DNA of 64,000 bases from Rugamonas brunnea. GTDB lineage: Bacteria > Pseudomonadota > Gammaproteobacteria > Burkholderiales > Burkholderiaceae_D. The notes below the pieces were generated by a model. The model saw nothing but the letters and a program-made list of their open reading frames with translations. It was not told the origin of the DNA and ran no database searches. Position 1 is the first letter of the stretch; each line of letters begins with the position of its first letter. Both the position numbers and the translations under genes were made by a program. Shown here piece by piece: positions 1 to 9,763 of the stretch. Location: NCBI RefSeq assembly GCF_014042345.1, contig NZ_JACEZT010000005.1, positions 186,001-250,000 of the forward strand, written 5' to 3'.

Positions 1-485
1 TGGTGGCGCTGTTCCAGATCGGCGCCCAGGCCACCCACATTTCCGTGCTGCTCGACGGCGCCACCATCTACGAGCGCGAGCAAGCCTTCGGCGGCAACAC
101 GCTGACCCAGGACATCGTGCGCGCCTACGGCATGGCGTGGGACGAGGCCGAGGCCCGCAAGAAGACGGGCGACCTGCCCGACAACTACCACGATGAGCTG
201 CTGACCCCGTTCCTGGAAAGCGCCGCGCTGGAAGTGACGCGCGCGATCCAGTTCTTCTTCACGTCCACGCCCTACACCAAGGTCGACCAGCTGTACCTGG
301 CCGGCGGCTGCGCCCTGATCCCCGGCCTGCTGGACCTGGTGGCCAGCCGCACCAAGATTTCCAGCGCCGTGGTGTCGCCGTTCAAGGGCATGACGCTGGC
401 GCCGACCGTGCGTGAATCGCAGTTGCGCGCCGACGCGCCTGCCTATCTGGTCGCCTGCGGCCTGGCCTTGCGGAGGTTTGGCTGA
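1..485 (+). CDS. pilM: Type IV pilus assembly protein PilM, C-terminal part
   Basis: The gene enters from the left edge, so only the last ~160 residues are visible. PilM is a cytoplasmic actin-like ATPase-fold protein that binds the N-terminus of PilN and links the inner-membrane PilNO complex to the pilus motor. The late actin-fold nucleotide-pocket motif LAGGCALIPGL is visible around positions 298-330. The identification is secured by the next four genes, which are pilN, pilO, pilP and pilQ in the standard order. The stop codon overlaps the pilN start (TGATG at 483-487), so translation is probably coupled. The true start lies outside the window. Confidence 0.93.
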   Translation, partial: VALFQIGAQATHISVLLDGATIYEREQAFGGNTLTQDIVRAYGMAWDEAEARKKTGDLPDNYHDELLTPFLESAALEVTRAIQFFFTSTPYTKVDQLYLAGGCALIPGLLDLVASRTKISSAVVSPFKGMTLAPTVRESQLRADAPAYLVACGLALRRFG

Positions 486-1147
486 TGATCCGGATTAACC
501 TGCTGCCTCACCGCGAGGAAAAGCGCAAACAGAAGAAGACCGCCTTCTTCGCCCTGCTGGGCCTGGGCGCCATCGCCGGCGCCGCCATCGTGCTGCTGGT
601 GGGCGCCTACAACGCGCGCCGCATCTCGATCCAGAACGAACGCAACCAGGTGATCAAGACCGCCATCGTCGCGCTCGACAAGAAGATCGCGGAGATCGCC
701 ACCCTCAAGCAGGAAATCGAGGCGCTCAAGGCCCGCCAGCAGGCGGTGGAGGACTTGCAGGGCGACCGCAACCAACCGGTCTACCTGATGGACGAACTGG
801 TCAAGCAGACCCCGGCCGGGGTCTACCTGAAGGCGTTCAAGCAGGAGGGCCAGAAAGTGTCCGTCAACGGCTACGCCCAGTCGCAGGAGCGGGTGTCCGA
901 ACTGCTGCGCAACCTGGCCGGCGCCTCGCCGTGGCTGGAGCGGCCCGACCTGATCGAAGTGCGTTCGACCGGCCTGGGCCAGGGCAAGACGGCCAAGAAG
1001 GTGGTCGAATTCAATCTCACCGTCAACATCAAACGTCCGCGCGACAAGGACCAGCCTGAGGGTGCCAAGCCGGGCGCCAAGCCTGGCCTCAAACCGGCCG
1101 CTGTGGCCAGCGTACCGGCGACCGGCCTGCCGCCGGCCAAGCCTTGA
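485..1147 (+). CDS. pilN: Type IV pilus inner-membrane protein PilN
   Basis: 220 aa. The N-terminus MIRINLLPHREEKR is the conserved PilN segment that docks into PilM in the cytoplasm. A single membrane segment follows at about residues 20-43 (FFALLGLGAIAGAAIVLLVG), then a periplasmic coiled-coil and a ferredoxin-like fold that pairs with PilO. The ATG overlaps the pilM stop. The last ~40 residues are a Lys/Pro/Ala-rich tail (GAKPGAKPGLKP and onward), probably disordered. That tail looks like a local extension beyond the folded PilN core. Confidence 0.93.
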   Translation: MIRINLLPHREEKRKQKKTAFFALLGLGAIAGAAIVLLVGAYNARRISIQNERNQVIKTAIVALDKKIAEIATLKQEIEALKARQQAVEDLQGDRNQPVYLMDELVKQTPAGVYLKAFKQEGQKVSVNGYAQSQERVSELLRNLAGASPWLERPDLIEVRSTGLGQGKTAKKVVEFNLTVNIKRPRDKDQPEGAKPGAKPGLKPAAVASVPATGLPPAKP

Positions 1148-1163
1148 GAACACAGGAACCGAC

Positions 1164-1823
1164 ATGGCCGATTTGAAATTAATGGGAGAGTCGCTGGCGG
1201 CGCAGTTTCGCGGCCTGAACGACCGGCATCCGGGCCAGTGGCCGCTGGCGCCGCGCCTGCTGTGCGCGCTGGGCGTGCTGGCCGGCGTGGTGGGCCTCGG
1301 GTATTTCGCCTACTGGGACAGCCAGTTCGAGGAGCAGGACGCGGGCGCCCAGGCGGAACTGAAGCTGCGCGACGAATACCGCTTCAAGGCCGGGCAGGCC
1401 GTCAACCTGGACGCCCTGCGCGCCCAGAAGGTGCAGGTCGACCAGTACGTGGAGCGGCTGCAGAAGCAGTTGCCGAGCAAGGCGGAAATGGCGGCCCTGC
1501 TGTCGGACATCAACCAGGCCGGCCTCGGGCGCGGCCTGCAGTTCGAGCTGTTCAAGCCGGGCCAGGTGGTGGTCAAGGATTACTATGCCGAGCTGCCGAT
1601 CGACATCAAGGTCACGGGCAGCTACCACGACATCGGCGCGTTCACGGGTGACATGGCCAACCTGCCGCGTATCGTCACGCTCAACAACATGGCCATCACG
1701 GCCGGCAAGGATGGCGGCCTGACGCTGGACGCCGTGGCCAAGACCTTCCGCTACCTCGATCCGGAAGAAGTGGCGGCCCAGCGCAAGGCCATGGCCGACA
1801 AGAAAAAGGCGGCGAAGAAATGA
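1164..1823 (+). CDS. pilO: Type IV pilus inner-membrane protein PilO
   Basis: 219 aa from the ATG at 1164, which sits 16 nt after the pilN stop with an AGGAA ribosome site. The frame is open upstream to 1062, but that part overlaps pilN and is not PilO-like. PilO forms the periplasmic heterodimer with PilN that aligns the inner-membrane platform with the PilPQ outer complex. A hydrophobic segment at about residues 27-46 is the membrane anchor, followed by a helical coiled-coil rich in Glu/Gln/Lys and a C-terminal ferredoxin-like region. The tail is Lys/Ala-rich. The stop overlaps pilP. Confidence 0.93.
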   Translation: MADLKLMGESLAAQFRGLNDRHPGQWPLAPRLLCALGVLAGVVGLGYFAYWDSQFEEQDAGAQAELKLRDEYRFKAGQAVNLDALRAQKVQVDQYVERLQKQLPSKAEMAALLSDINQAGLGRGLQFELFKPGQVVVKDYYAELPIDIKVTGSYHDIGAFTGDMANLPRIVTLNNMAITAGKDGGLTLDAVAKTFRYLDPEEVAAQRKAMADKKKAAKK

Positions 1824-2374
1824 TGACTGAGCTCCCCCACAAGCTGGCCATGCTGGCGGCGCTGGGCGCCACGCTGGCGCTGGCCGGCTGCGGCAACAGC
1901 GACGAGCAGGAAGTGCGGCAATGGATGAAAGAAGTCGACGCGCAGTCGCGCGTGGTGGTGCCGCCGCTGGCGCCGCCCAAGACCTTCATCCCGTTCGTCT
2001 ACGCCTCCAATGACGCGGTCGACCCGTTCAATCCCAACAAGCTGCTGGTGGAGCTGGCCAAGGCCGCCAACCGAGGCGGCGGCGTGCGGCCCGACATGGA
2101 GCGCCGCAAGGAGTTGCTTGAAAGCTTCCCGCTCGACACCGTGAAAATGGTGGGCACGCTGCAAAAGGGCGGGGTGATCTATGCGTTGCTGCAGATCGAC
2201 CGCTCGGTGTACCAGGTCAGGCCGGGCCAGCACGTGGGCCAGAACTACGGCCTGATCACCAGCGTGACGGAAGGCGCCGTCAATATCAAGGAAATCGTCC
2301 AGGATGCGACCGGCGACTGGGTCGAACGCATGTCGAAGTTGGAGCTGCAGGAAAGCAAGGAGACCACCAAATGA
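1820..2374 (+). CDS. pilP: Type IV pilus lipoprotein PilP
   Basis: 184 aa. A lipoprotein signal peptide ends in the lipobox LAGC with the modified cysteine at residue 24. PilP links PilNO in the inner membrane to the N0/N1 domains of the PilQ secretin. The C-terminal half contains the small beta-sandwich that contacts PilQ (VYQVRPGQHVGQNYG region). The start overlaps the pilO stop (ATGATG at 1820-1825, either ATG possible) and the stop overlaps the pilQ start by 4 nt. Confidence 0.93.
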   Translation: MMTELPHKLAMLAALGATLALAGCGNSDEQEVRQWMKEVDAQSRVVVPPLAPPKTFIPFVYASNDAVDPFNPNKLLVELAKAANRGGGVRPDMERRKELLESFPLDTVKMVGTLQKGGVIYALLQIDRSVYQVRPGQHVGQNYGLITSVTEGAVNIKEIVQDATGDWVERMSKLELQESKETTK

Positions 2375-4575
2375 GCCCATTCCTCCCCACCCTGGCCGCC
2401 CGCGCGTGCCGTGCCGGCCCGATGTTGGCGCTGGCGCTGGCCTGCTGCGCCGTCTGGCCCGGCGTCGCGCTGGCCCAGCCGGTGGCCACGGCCGCGGCCA
2501 CGGCCGCCGCCGCCAACGCCATCGAGTCGGTCACCGCCAATCAGCAGGGCGCCAACATCATCGTCAAGATCGCGCTGCGCAACGCGCCCGACAAGCTGCC
2601 GATCGGCTTCGCCATCACCAATCCGCCCCGCATCGCGCTCGACTTCGGCGCCACCGTCAACGCCACCGGCAAGACCACCCAGGAACTGAACCTCGGTGAT
2701 TTGCACAGCGTGAACGTGGTGCAGGCCGGCGAGCGCTCGCGCCTGGTGTTCAACCTCAAGCGCAGCCTGAACTACGCCACCGCCATCGACGGCAACGCCA
2801 TCATCCTCACCATCGACGGTTCCGGCGGCGTGGCCACGGCGGTCGACGCGACCGGTTTGCCGGTGGCGCCCAAGGTGCCGGCACCGACCGGCCGCCAGAT
2901 GTTGCGCGACCTCGACTTCCGCCGCGGCGCCAACGGCGAAGGCCGGGTGGTGGTCGACCTGCCCAACAGCCAGGTAGCCGTCGACGTGCGCCAGGTGGCG
3001 ACCGGGGTGGTGGTCGACTTCCTCAAGACGGGCCTGCCCGAGACCTTGCGCCGCCGGCTGGACGTGGGCGACTACGGCACCCCGGTGCACTTGATCACCA
3101 CCGTGCCCCAGGGCGAGAATACGCGCATGACGATCGAGGCGCGCGGTCTGTGGGAACAGACCGTGTACCAGAGCGAGACCCAGCTGGTGATCGACGTCAA
3201 GCCGATCAAGGAAGACCCCAACAAGCTGACCCAGGGCACCCAGGGCTACCGCGGCGAGAAGCTGTCGTTCAACTTCCAGAACGTGGAAGTGCGGGCCGCG
3301 CTGCAAGCCATCGCCGACATCTCGGGCCTGAACATCATCACCAGCGACAGCGTGACGGGCAACCTGACCCTGCGCCTGAAGGAAGTGCCGTGGGACCAGG
3401 CGCTCGACGTGGTGCTGCAGGCCAAGGGCCTGGACATGCGCAAGAACGGCAGCGTGCTGTGGATCGCGCCCAAGGATGAATTGCTGACCAAGGAAAAGCT
3501 GGAACTGGAACAGAAGGCCCAGATCGCCGACCTGGAGCCGCTCAAGTCCGAGATCTTCCAGCTCAACTACCAGAAGGCCGAGGCCTTCAAGACCGTGTTC
3601 GGCCTGGACGGCGGCGGCGGCAGCGACAAGAACCGTATGCTGTCCAAGCGCGGCAGCGCCATCATCGAGCCGCGCACCAACCAGTTGTTCGTGACCGACA
3701 TCGCGTCCAAGCTCGACGACATCCGCAAGCTGATCGCCAAGACCGACATCGCCACCAAGCAGGTGCTGATCGAGGCCCGCATCGTCGAGGCCAGCGACAC
3801 CTTCACCCGCAACCTGGGCGCCAAGCTCGGTTTCGCCGACCTGCGCACGCTGCGCGGCGGCGACTCGGGCTACCAGATCGGCAGCAGCAACACCCGCGTC
3901 GCCATCGGCGGCAACATGACGGGCGTGGGCCAGGTGACGGGCCAGACCCCGGACAAGGGCGACGGCTACACCAACAGCCAGATGATCAACCTGCCGGCCG
4001 CCAACATCAACGGCGTGTCGGCCGGCAACCTGGCGGTCAGCCTGTTCTCGTCGGCCGCCAACCGCTTCCTGAACCTGGAACTGTCGGCGCTGGAAGCGGA
4101 CGGCACCGGCAAGATCATTTCCAGCCCGCGCGTGATCACGGCCGACAAGGCGGTGGCCCTGATCGAGCAGGGTATCGAGCTGCCGTACCAGGTGGCCACC
4201 AGCAGCGGCGCCACCTCCATCGTGTTCCGCAAGGCTAACCTGCGGCTGGAAGTGACGCCGCAGATCACGCCCGACGGCAACGTGGTGGTGGACGTGGACG
4301 TCAACAAGGACAGCGTGGGCCAGGAAACCCGGGCCGGCTTCGCCATCGACACCAAGCACGTCAAGACCCAGGTCATGGTCGAGAACGGCGGCACGGTGGT
4401 GCTGGGCGGTATTTACCAGCAAGTGGAGCGCAAGGAAGTGAGCAAGGTGCCGTTGCTGGGCGACGTCCCGGTGCTGGGCTACCTGTTCCGCACCACGGGT
4501 CGGACCAATGACAAAACAGAATTGTTGGTATTTATTACGCCGAAGATTGTCGCCGAGCGCCTCTCGACGCGATAA
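2371..4575 (+). CDS. pilQ: Type IV pilus secretin PilQ
   Basis: 734 aa, a usual size for PilQ. An N-terminal signal peptide is followed by AMIN domains that bind peptidoglycan (about residues 50-270), then an STN/N0 domain near residue 300 (KLSFNFQNVEVRAALQ), an N1 domain, and the C-terminal secretin barrel. The secretin signature VPLLGDVPVLGYLFR is present near the C-terminus. It forms the outer-membrane pore through which the pilus passes. The start overlaps pilP (ATGA). No terminator is seen before the next gene 33 nt downstream, so co-transcription is possible. Confidence 0.96.
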   Translation: MSPFLPTLAARACRAGPMLALALACCAVWPGVALAQPVATAAATAAAANAIESVTANQQGANIIVKIALRNAPDKLPIGFAITNPPRIALDFGATVNATGKTTQELNLGDLHSVNVVQAGERSRLVFNLKRSLNYATAIDGNAIILTIDGSGGVATAVDATGLPVAPKVPAPTGRQMLRDLDFRRGANGEGRVVVDLPNSQVAVDVRQVATGVVVDFLKTGLPETLRRRLDVGDYGTPVHLITTVPQGENTRMTIEARGLWEQTVYQSETQLVIDVKPIKEDPNKLTQGTQGYRGEKLSFNFQNVEVRAALQAIADISGLNIITSDSVTGNLTLRLKEVPWDQALDVVLQAKGLDMRKNGSVLWIAPKDELLTKEKLELEQKAQIADLEPLKSEIFQLNYQKAEAFKTVFGLDGGGGSDKNRMLSKRGSAIIEPRTNQLFVTDIASKLDDIRKLIAKTDIATKQVLIEARIVEASDTFTRNLGAKLGFADLRTLRGGDSGYQIGSSNTRVAIGGNMTGVGQVTGQTPDKGDGYTNSQMINLPAANINGVSAGNLAVSLFSSAANRFLNLELSALEADGTGKIISSPRVITADKAVALIEQGIELPYQVATSSGATSIVFRKANLRLEVTPQITPDGNVVVDVDVNKDSVGQETRAGFAIDTKHVKTQVMVENGGTVVLGGIYQQVERKEVSKVPLLGDVPVLGYLFRTTGRTNDKTELLVFITPKIVAERLSTR

Positions 4576-4608
4576 TGGCAACATTGTGCGGTAAACAAGG
4601 GTAATACG

Positions 4609-6876
4609 ATGATCACTACGGAAAAGAGCGTCATGAAAAAATTCACCGGATGGCTGGCGCTGCTCGCCTGCTCTACGCTGCTGGCCGCTTGCGGCGGCGG
4701 CGGCGGTTCGCCTGGCACCAACAGCAACGGCGTGGCGCCGTCCAAGGCCGCCAGCGTGCTGCTGATCGCCAGCGCCAGTACCATCGACTCGTCCGGCATC
4801 GACGGCACGGAAGTGACGCTGACGGCCATCGTCAAGGATGCCAACAGCAATGTGCTGCCCGGCGAGACGGTCAATTTCACTGCCGATTCCGGCAACATCA
4901 CCAACACCGTGCGCCAGACCAATTCCAGCGGCGCCGTGGTGGAGAAGCTCAATACCAAGGGCAACCCCACGCCGCGCGTGATCACCATCACGGCCAGCGC
5001 CGGCAACGCCACCTCCGCCCCCGTCAAGGTCACGGTGGTGGCCGCCACCCCGACCCTGGTGCTGACGGCCGATTCGGGCGTGCTGCAATCGGCGGGCGCT
5101 TCCGGTAACGAAGTGAACCTGACGGCCCTGGTCAAGGATGCCAACAATTCCGTCATGGCCGGCGTCAAGGTCGACCTGTCGGCCGACTCGGGCAGCCTGA
5201 CGCTGACCAACCGCATCACGGACGCCAGCGGCAAGGTGTCGGAAAAACTGAGCACGGGCGGCGACCCGACCTCGCGCACCATCACCGTCACGGCCCGCAC
5301 GCCGGGCGCGAAGGATGTCACGGCCGTGGTCAGCGTGGTCGGCAACAAGCTGGTCATCAACAACAGCAGTACCGTGAGAGTGGGCGCCAGCACCGACGTC
5401 ACCGTCAAGCTGGTCGATTCGGCCGGCAACGCGCTGGTCGGCCGCGCCGTCACCTTCACCTCGGGCGCCAACGCGCTGACCGTCAAGGGCGGCGGGGCCG
5501 CCGTCACCAACACGGCCGGCCAGCTGGTGCTGAGCTATTCGGCCATGACCCCTGGCGCCGACACCATCGTCGTCAAGGCCATGGGCGAGACGGCCACCTC
5601 CAGCATCAACATCAGTTCGTCCAACTTCAACGTGGCGGCCGTGGACGGCTCGGGCAACGTGGTCACCAGCGCCAATATCAACACCTGCCAGCCCGTGGCC
5701 ATCCACTACGACGTGGCCGGCGTGCCGCAGGCCGGCTCGGTGGCCCTGAGCGCCTCGCGCGGCACCGTCTACAGCGACAGCGGCTGCACCAGCGCGCTGA
5801 ACGTGCCGCTGACCCTGGTCAACGGCAACGCCACCGGTTATGTGTCGGCGCTGAGCCCCGGCGTGGCCACGCTGACGGCCACCTCCAGCGGCGTGACGGT
5901 GCAGGGCACGCTGGAATTCCTGGCGCCGCTGACGCCGAGCGCCACCATCAGCGTGCAGGCTGATCCTGCCGTGGTGGGCGCCAACCTGCCGGGCAGCACC
6001 GTGCAGCAGACCACGCTGCGCGCCATCGTGCGCGACGGCACCGCCGAGAACAACCTGGTCAAGAACGCCCAGGTGGCGTTCTCCATCGTGACCGACCCCA
6101 GCGGCGGTAGCCTGACCCAGCCGGCTGTGGTCACCACGGCCAGCGATGGTTCCGCCTCCGTCAGCTATATCGCCGGCACGGCCGACACCAAGCTCGACGG
6201 CGTGACCGTCAAGGCCCAGCTGCAAGGCGCCTCCACGGCCAGCGCCCTGGTCACGCTGACGGTGGCCAAGAAATCGCTGTTCATCAGCGCCGGCACCGGC
6301 GCCACGGTCGGCACGCCGAATTCGGCCACCTACCAGCTCGACTACGCCGTGTTCGTCACCGACGCCGCCGGCAACGCCGTGCCGGGCGTGAACATCACCG
6401 GCTCCGTGCGTCCGCGCTACTACTACAAGGGCCAGCTGTACTTCCTGGGCATCCAGGGTCCATGGGGCATCAGCACCGACGCCGACAAGATCCCGACCGC
6501 CTGCCTGAACGAGGACACCAACAGCAACGGCATCCTGGAAACGGGTGAAGACATCAACGGCAACGGCCGCCTCGACCCCGGCATCCCGATCACCGTGACC
6601 TCCAGCGGCACCACGGACGCCAACGGCCAGGCCATCGTCTCGCTGATCTACCCGCGCGACCGCGCCAACTGGCTGGACGTGGACCTGACCATCCGCGGCC
6701 AGGTGTCGGGCACCGAGGCCCGTTATGTCGGCTACACCCGCCTGCCGGGCCTGGCGGCGGACTACGCTTCCGTGACGGCTTCGCCACCGGGCCGCTTCAG
6801 CCCGTACGGCACCGTGCGCACCGGCGACTCCTATAATGGCGTCATCGTGGCCAATGGCTGTACGATCAATAATTAA
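4609..6876 (+). CDS. Ig-like (Big_1/invasin-type) repeat lipoprotein
   Basis: 755 aa. A lipoprotein signal ends in LLAAC followed by a Gly run, so the protein is probably anchored in the outer membrane. The ATG at 4609 has AAGGG 7 nt upstream. An in-frame ATG at 4633 would give a more classical signal (MKKFTGWLALL). The body holds several ~95-residue Ig-like modules with recurring phrases such as VKDANSNVLPG and VKDANNSVMAG, typical of bacterial Ig-like domain 1. Near residues 635-660 there are Asp/Asn/Gly-rich loops (EDTNSNGILETGEDINGNG) resembling EF-hand/dockerin calcium sites. It sits 33 nt after pilQ in the same direction. A surface adhesin or pilus-associated role is inference. Confidence 0.75.
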   Translation: MITTEKSVMKKFTGWLALLACSTLLAACGGGGGSPGTNSNGVAPSKAASVLLIASASTIDSSGIDGTEVTLTAIVKDANSNVLPGETVNFTADSGNITNTVRQTNSSGAVVEKLNTKGNPTPRVITITASAGNATSAPVKVTVVAATPTLVLTADSGVLQSAGASGNEVNLTALVKDANNSVMAGVKVDLSADSGSLTLTNRITDASGKVSEKLSTGGDPTSRTITVTARTPGAKDVTAVVSVVGNKLVINNSSTVRVGASTDVTVKLVDSAGNALVGRAVTFTSGANALTVKGGGAAVTNTAGQLVLSYSAMTPGADTIVVKAMGETATSSINISSSNFNVAAVDGSGNVVTSANINTCQPVAIHYDVAGVPQAGSVALSASRGTVYSDSGCTSALNVPLTLVNGNATGYVSALSPGVATLTATSSGVTVQGTLEFLAPLTPSATISVQADPAVVGANLPGSTVQQTTLRAIVRDGTAENNLVKNAQVAFSIVTDPSGGSLTQPAVVTTASDGSASVSYIAGTADTKLDGVTVKAQLQGASTASALVTLTVAKKSLFISAGTGATVGTPNSATYQLDYAVFVTDAAGNAVPGVNITGSVRPRYYYKGQLYFLGIQGPWGISTDADKIPTACLNEDTNSNGILETGEDINGNGRLDPGIPITVTSSGTTDANGQAIVSLIYPRDRANWLDVDLTIRGQVSGTEARYVGYTRLPGLAADYASVTASPPGRFSPYGTVRTGDSYNGVIVANGCTINN

Positions 6877-6888
6877 GTTCGGAAGTCA

Positions 6889-8535
6889 ATGCAAAATGTG
6901 TTCTTAGTGGGGCTGATGGGTGCGGGCAAGACGACGATAGGCCGCATCCTCGCCCGCAAGCTGGGCTTGAAGTTCATCGATTCCGACCACGAGATCGAAG
7001 CACGCACAGGCGCCTCCATCCCCTGGATCTTCGAGATCGAAGGCGAGCAGAGTTTCCGCCGCCGCGAGGCGGACGTGATCCGTGAGCTCACGGCCCAGCA
7101 GGGCATCGTGCTGGCCACCGGCGGCGGCGCGATCCTCAACCCCGACAGCCGCGCGTTCCTCAAGGCGCGCGGCACCGTGATCTACCTGCGCGCCAGCGTC
7201 AACAGCATCCTGGCGCGCACCGCCCACGACAAGAACCGGCCCCTGCTGCAAACGGCCGATCCGCGCAAGAAGCTGGAAGAATTGATGGCCTTGCGCGATC
7301 CGCTGTACCAGGAAGTGGCGCACATGGTGATCGATACGGGCCGACCTAACGTACAATCGATGGTTCAGACCATTTTGACCGAGCTGGACGGCCTGGCATG
7401 CCAGGCCGCGCCGGATTGCGTCACACAAGCCGAGCCATCGATGAGCGAACAAACTACCATCCTGTTAAACGTAGACCTGGGCGAGCGCAGCTATCCCATT
7501 GCGATCGGACCCCAATTGCTGCACGACGGCGCGCTGCTGGCGCGCCACGTGGGCGGCCGCAAAGTGGCCATCGTCACCAACACCACCATCGCGCCGCTGT
7601 ACCTGGCGCGGATCGAGGAGCAGTTGCGCGCCGCCGGCAAGGACGTCACGTCCATCGTGCTGCCGGACGGCGAGGAGCACAAGAACTGGGCCAGCCTGAT
7701 GCACATCTTCGACACGCTGCTGGCCAACAAGGCCGACCGCAAGACCACCCTGGTGGCGCTGGGCGGCGGCGTGATCGGCGACCTGACCGGCTACGCGGCG
7801 GCCAGCTACATGCGCGGCATCGACTTCATCCAGGTGCCCACCACCTTGCTGTCGCAGGTCGATTCGTCCGTGGGCGGCAAGACCGGCATCAACCACCCGC
7901 TGGGCAAGAACATGATAGGCGCGTTCTACCAGCCGCGCGCCGTGATCGCCGACACGGCCACGCTGGAAACCCTGCCCGATCGTGAACTGTCGGCCGGCCT
8001 GGCCGAGGTGATCAAGTACGGCGCCATTATCGACGCCCCGTTCTTCGACTGGATCGAAGCCAACATCGCTAAGCTGGTGGCGCGCGACAAGGCCGCGCTG
8101 GCCTACGCCATCGCCCGCTCGTGCGAGATCAAGGCCGACGTGGTGCGCCAGGACGAGCGCGAGGGCGGCCTGCGCGCCATCCTCAATTTCGGCCACACCT
8201 TTGGCCACGCGATCGAGGCGGGCATGGGCTACGGCCAGTGGCTGCACGGCGAGGCCGTCGGCTGCGGCATGGTGATGGCGGCCGACCTGTCGCACCGCAT
8301 GGGCCTGGTGGACGCGGCCACGGTGGAACGCGTGCGCGCGCTGGTGGCGGCGGCCGGCCTGCCCGTCAAGGCGCCCGACCTGGGCACGGCGCGCTGGCTG
8401 GAACTGATGGAGGTCGACAAGAAGAACGAGGGCGGCGCCATCAAGTTCATCCTGCTCAAACCGCTGGGCGCGCCCAGCATCACCAACGCGCCGCAGGAAC
8501 TGTTGCTGGCCACGCTGGCGGCCTGCGTGCAGTGA
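6889..8535 (+). CDS. aroKB: Shikimate kinase / 3-dehydroquinate synthase in one reading frame (AroK-AroB)
   Basis: 548 aa. Residues 1-~175 are shikimate kinase: P-loop [12 protein letters not shown], shikimate-binding DSD and GGGAIL. Residues ~185-548 are 3-dehydroquinate synthase: [31 protein letters not shown] for NAD and substrate, and metal ligands in [19 protein letters not shown] and HGEAVGCGM. Both act in the shikimate pathway to chorismate (AroB step 2, AroK step 5). No stop codon separates the domains. An in-frame ATG at 7441 ([11 protein letters not shown]) is where a separate AroB would start, but it has only a weak ribosome site. The product is either a bifunctional protein or a read-through pair with internal initiation. 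The stop overlaps the next start (TGATG). Confidence 0.92.
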   Translation: MQNVFLVGLMGAGKTTIGRILARKLGLKFIDSDHEIEARTGASIPWIFEIEGEQSFRRREADVIRELTAQQGIVLATGGGAILNPDSRAFLKARGTVIYLRASVNSILARTAHDKNRPLLQTADPRKKLEELMALRDPLYQEVAHMVIDTGRPNVQSMVQTILTELDGLACQAAPDCVTQAEPSMSEQTTILLNVDLGERSYPIAIGPQLLHDGALLARHVGGRKVAIVTNTTIAPLYLARIEEQLRAAGKDVTSIVLPDGEEHKNWASLMHIFDTLLANKADRKTTLVALGGGVIGDLTGYAAASYMRGIDFIQVPTTLLSQVDSSVGGKTGINHPLGKNMIGAFYQPRAVIADTATLETLPDRELSAGLAEVIKYGAIIDAPFFDWIEANIAKLVARDKAALAYAIARSCEIKADVVRQDEREGGLRAILNFGHTFGHAIEAGMGYGQWLHGEAVGCGMVMAADLSHRMGLVDAATVERVRALVAAAGLPVKAPDLGTARWLELMEVDKKNEGGAIKFILLKPLGAPSITNAPQELLLATLAACVQ

Positions 8536-9671
8536 TGCATCCGGAAGCGCACCTGGCCCCGTACGCCGCCCACAGCGAGGGCGGGGTGGGGCGGCGCTAT
8601 CCGGAAACGGCGCACGCCTCGCGCAGCCAGTTCCAGCGCGACCGCGACCGCATCATCCACAGCTCGGCCTTCCGCCGGCTCGAATACAAGACCCAGGTCT
8701 TCCTCAACCATGAGGGCGACCTGTTTCGCACCCGCCTCACCCACAGCCTGGAGGTGGCCCAGATCGGCCGCTCGCTGGCGCGCAACCTGCGCCTGAACGA
8801 AGACCTGGTGGAAGCGATCTCGCTGGCCCACGACCTGGGCCACACGCCGTTCGGCCACGTGGGCCAGGACGTGCTCAACGAATGCATGAAGGACCACGGC
8901 GGCTTCGAGCACAACCTGCAAAGCCTGCGCGTGGTCGATGAGCTCGAAGAACATTACGGCGCCTTCGACGGCCTGAACCTGATGTTCGAGACGCGCGAGG
9001 GCATCCTCAAACACTGCTCGCTGGCCAACGCCCGCTTGCTGGGACCGGTGGCCGAACGCTTCATCCAGCGCACCCAGCCCTCGCTGGAGGCGCAGCTGAC
9101 CAACCTGGCCGACGAGATCGCCTACAACAGCCACGACATCGACGATGGCTTGCGTTCGGGCCTGATCACCATATCCCAGCTGGAGCAGGTCGATTTCTTC
9201 GCCCGCCTGTGGCGCGATGTGCAAGCCACCTATCCGGGCCTGTCCGGCCGGCGCGCCATCTACGAGACGCTGCGCCGCCTGATTACGGCGCTGGCCGACG
9301 ATCTGATCGTCACGTCGGGCCAGTTGCTGGCCGACGCGGCGCCGGCCGACATCGCGGCCGTGCGCGCCAGCCCACCGCTGATCCGTTTTTCCGATGGCAT
9401 GCGCCAGGATGCCACCGAACTCAAGCGCTTCCTGCGCGCCAATCTGTACCAGCACTACCAGGTCAACCGCATGCGCGTGAAAGCCAGCCGCATCGTGCGC
9501 GAACTGTTCGATGCCTTCATGGCCGAACCCGTATTGCTGCCGCCCGATTACCAGGACCAGTCGGGCGATGCCAACAAGCGGGCCCGCAAGATCGCCGACT
9601 ACATCGCCGGCATGACCGACCGCTACGCGATCCGCGAACACCGCCGCCTGTTCTCGCTTGAGGAACTGTAA
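8535..9671 (+). CDS. dgt: Deoxyguanosinetriphosphate triphosphohydrolase-like protein (HD domain)
   Basis: 378 aa from the ATG at 8535, which overlaps the aroB stop. The family hydrolyses dNTPs to deoxynucleosides and tripolyphosphate. The HD-domain metal ligands are visible: [15 protein letters not shown] supplies the first His and [10 protein letters not shown] the HD pair, with a later Asp in [15 protein letters not shown]. The length and the N-terminal [20 protein letters not shown] fit the dGTPase-like (type 2) subgroup common next to aroB in betaproteobacteria. Substrate range cannot be read from the sequence. Confidence 0.92.
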   Translation: MHPEAHLAPYAAHSEGGVGRRYPETAHASRSQFQRDRDRIIHSSAFRRLEYKTQVFLNHEGDLFRTRLTHSLEVAQIGRSLARNLRLNEDLVEAISLAHDLGHTPFGHVGQDVLNECMKDHGGFEHNLQSLRVVDELEEHYGAFDGLNLMFETREGILKHCSLANARLLGPVAERFIQRTQPSLEAQLTNLADEIAYNSHDIDDGLRSGLITISQLEQVDFFARLWRDVQATYPGLSGRRAIYETLRRLITALADDLIVTSGQLLADAAPADIAAVRASPPLIRFSDGMRQDATELKRFLRANLYQHYQVNRMRVKASRIVRELFDAFMAEPVLLPPDYQDQSGDANKRARKIADYIAGMTDRYAIREHRRLFSLEEL

Positions 9672-9763
9672 GCCCGCCTGACGTCGCGCAAGGGCCACCC
9701 GTGCGTCGCTTGATCTTTGTCTCGTCGTGGATAAAGATGAAAGTCTCGGACGGGGGAATGGCC

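Noticed and set aside
2245-6225. A 1326-aa open frame on the minus strand opposite pilQ and the Ig-repeat gene
   Set aside because: It is His/Gly/Arg/Ala/Val-rich without domain structure, spans two genes of clear function and arises from high GC at third codon positions.
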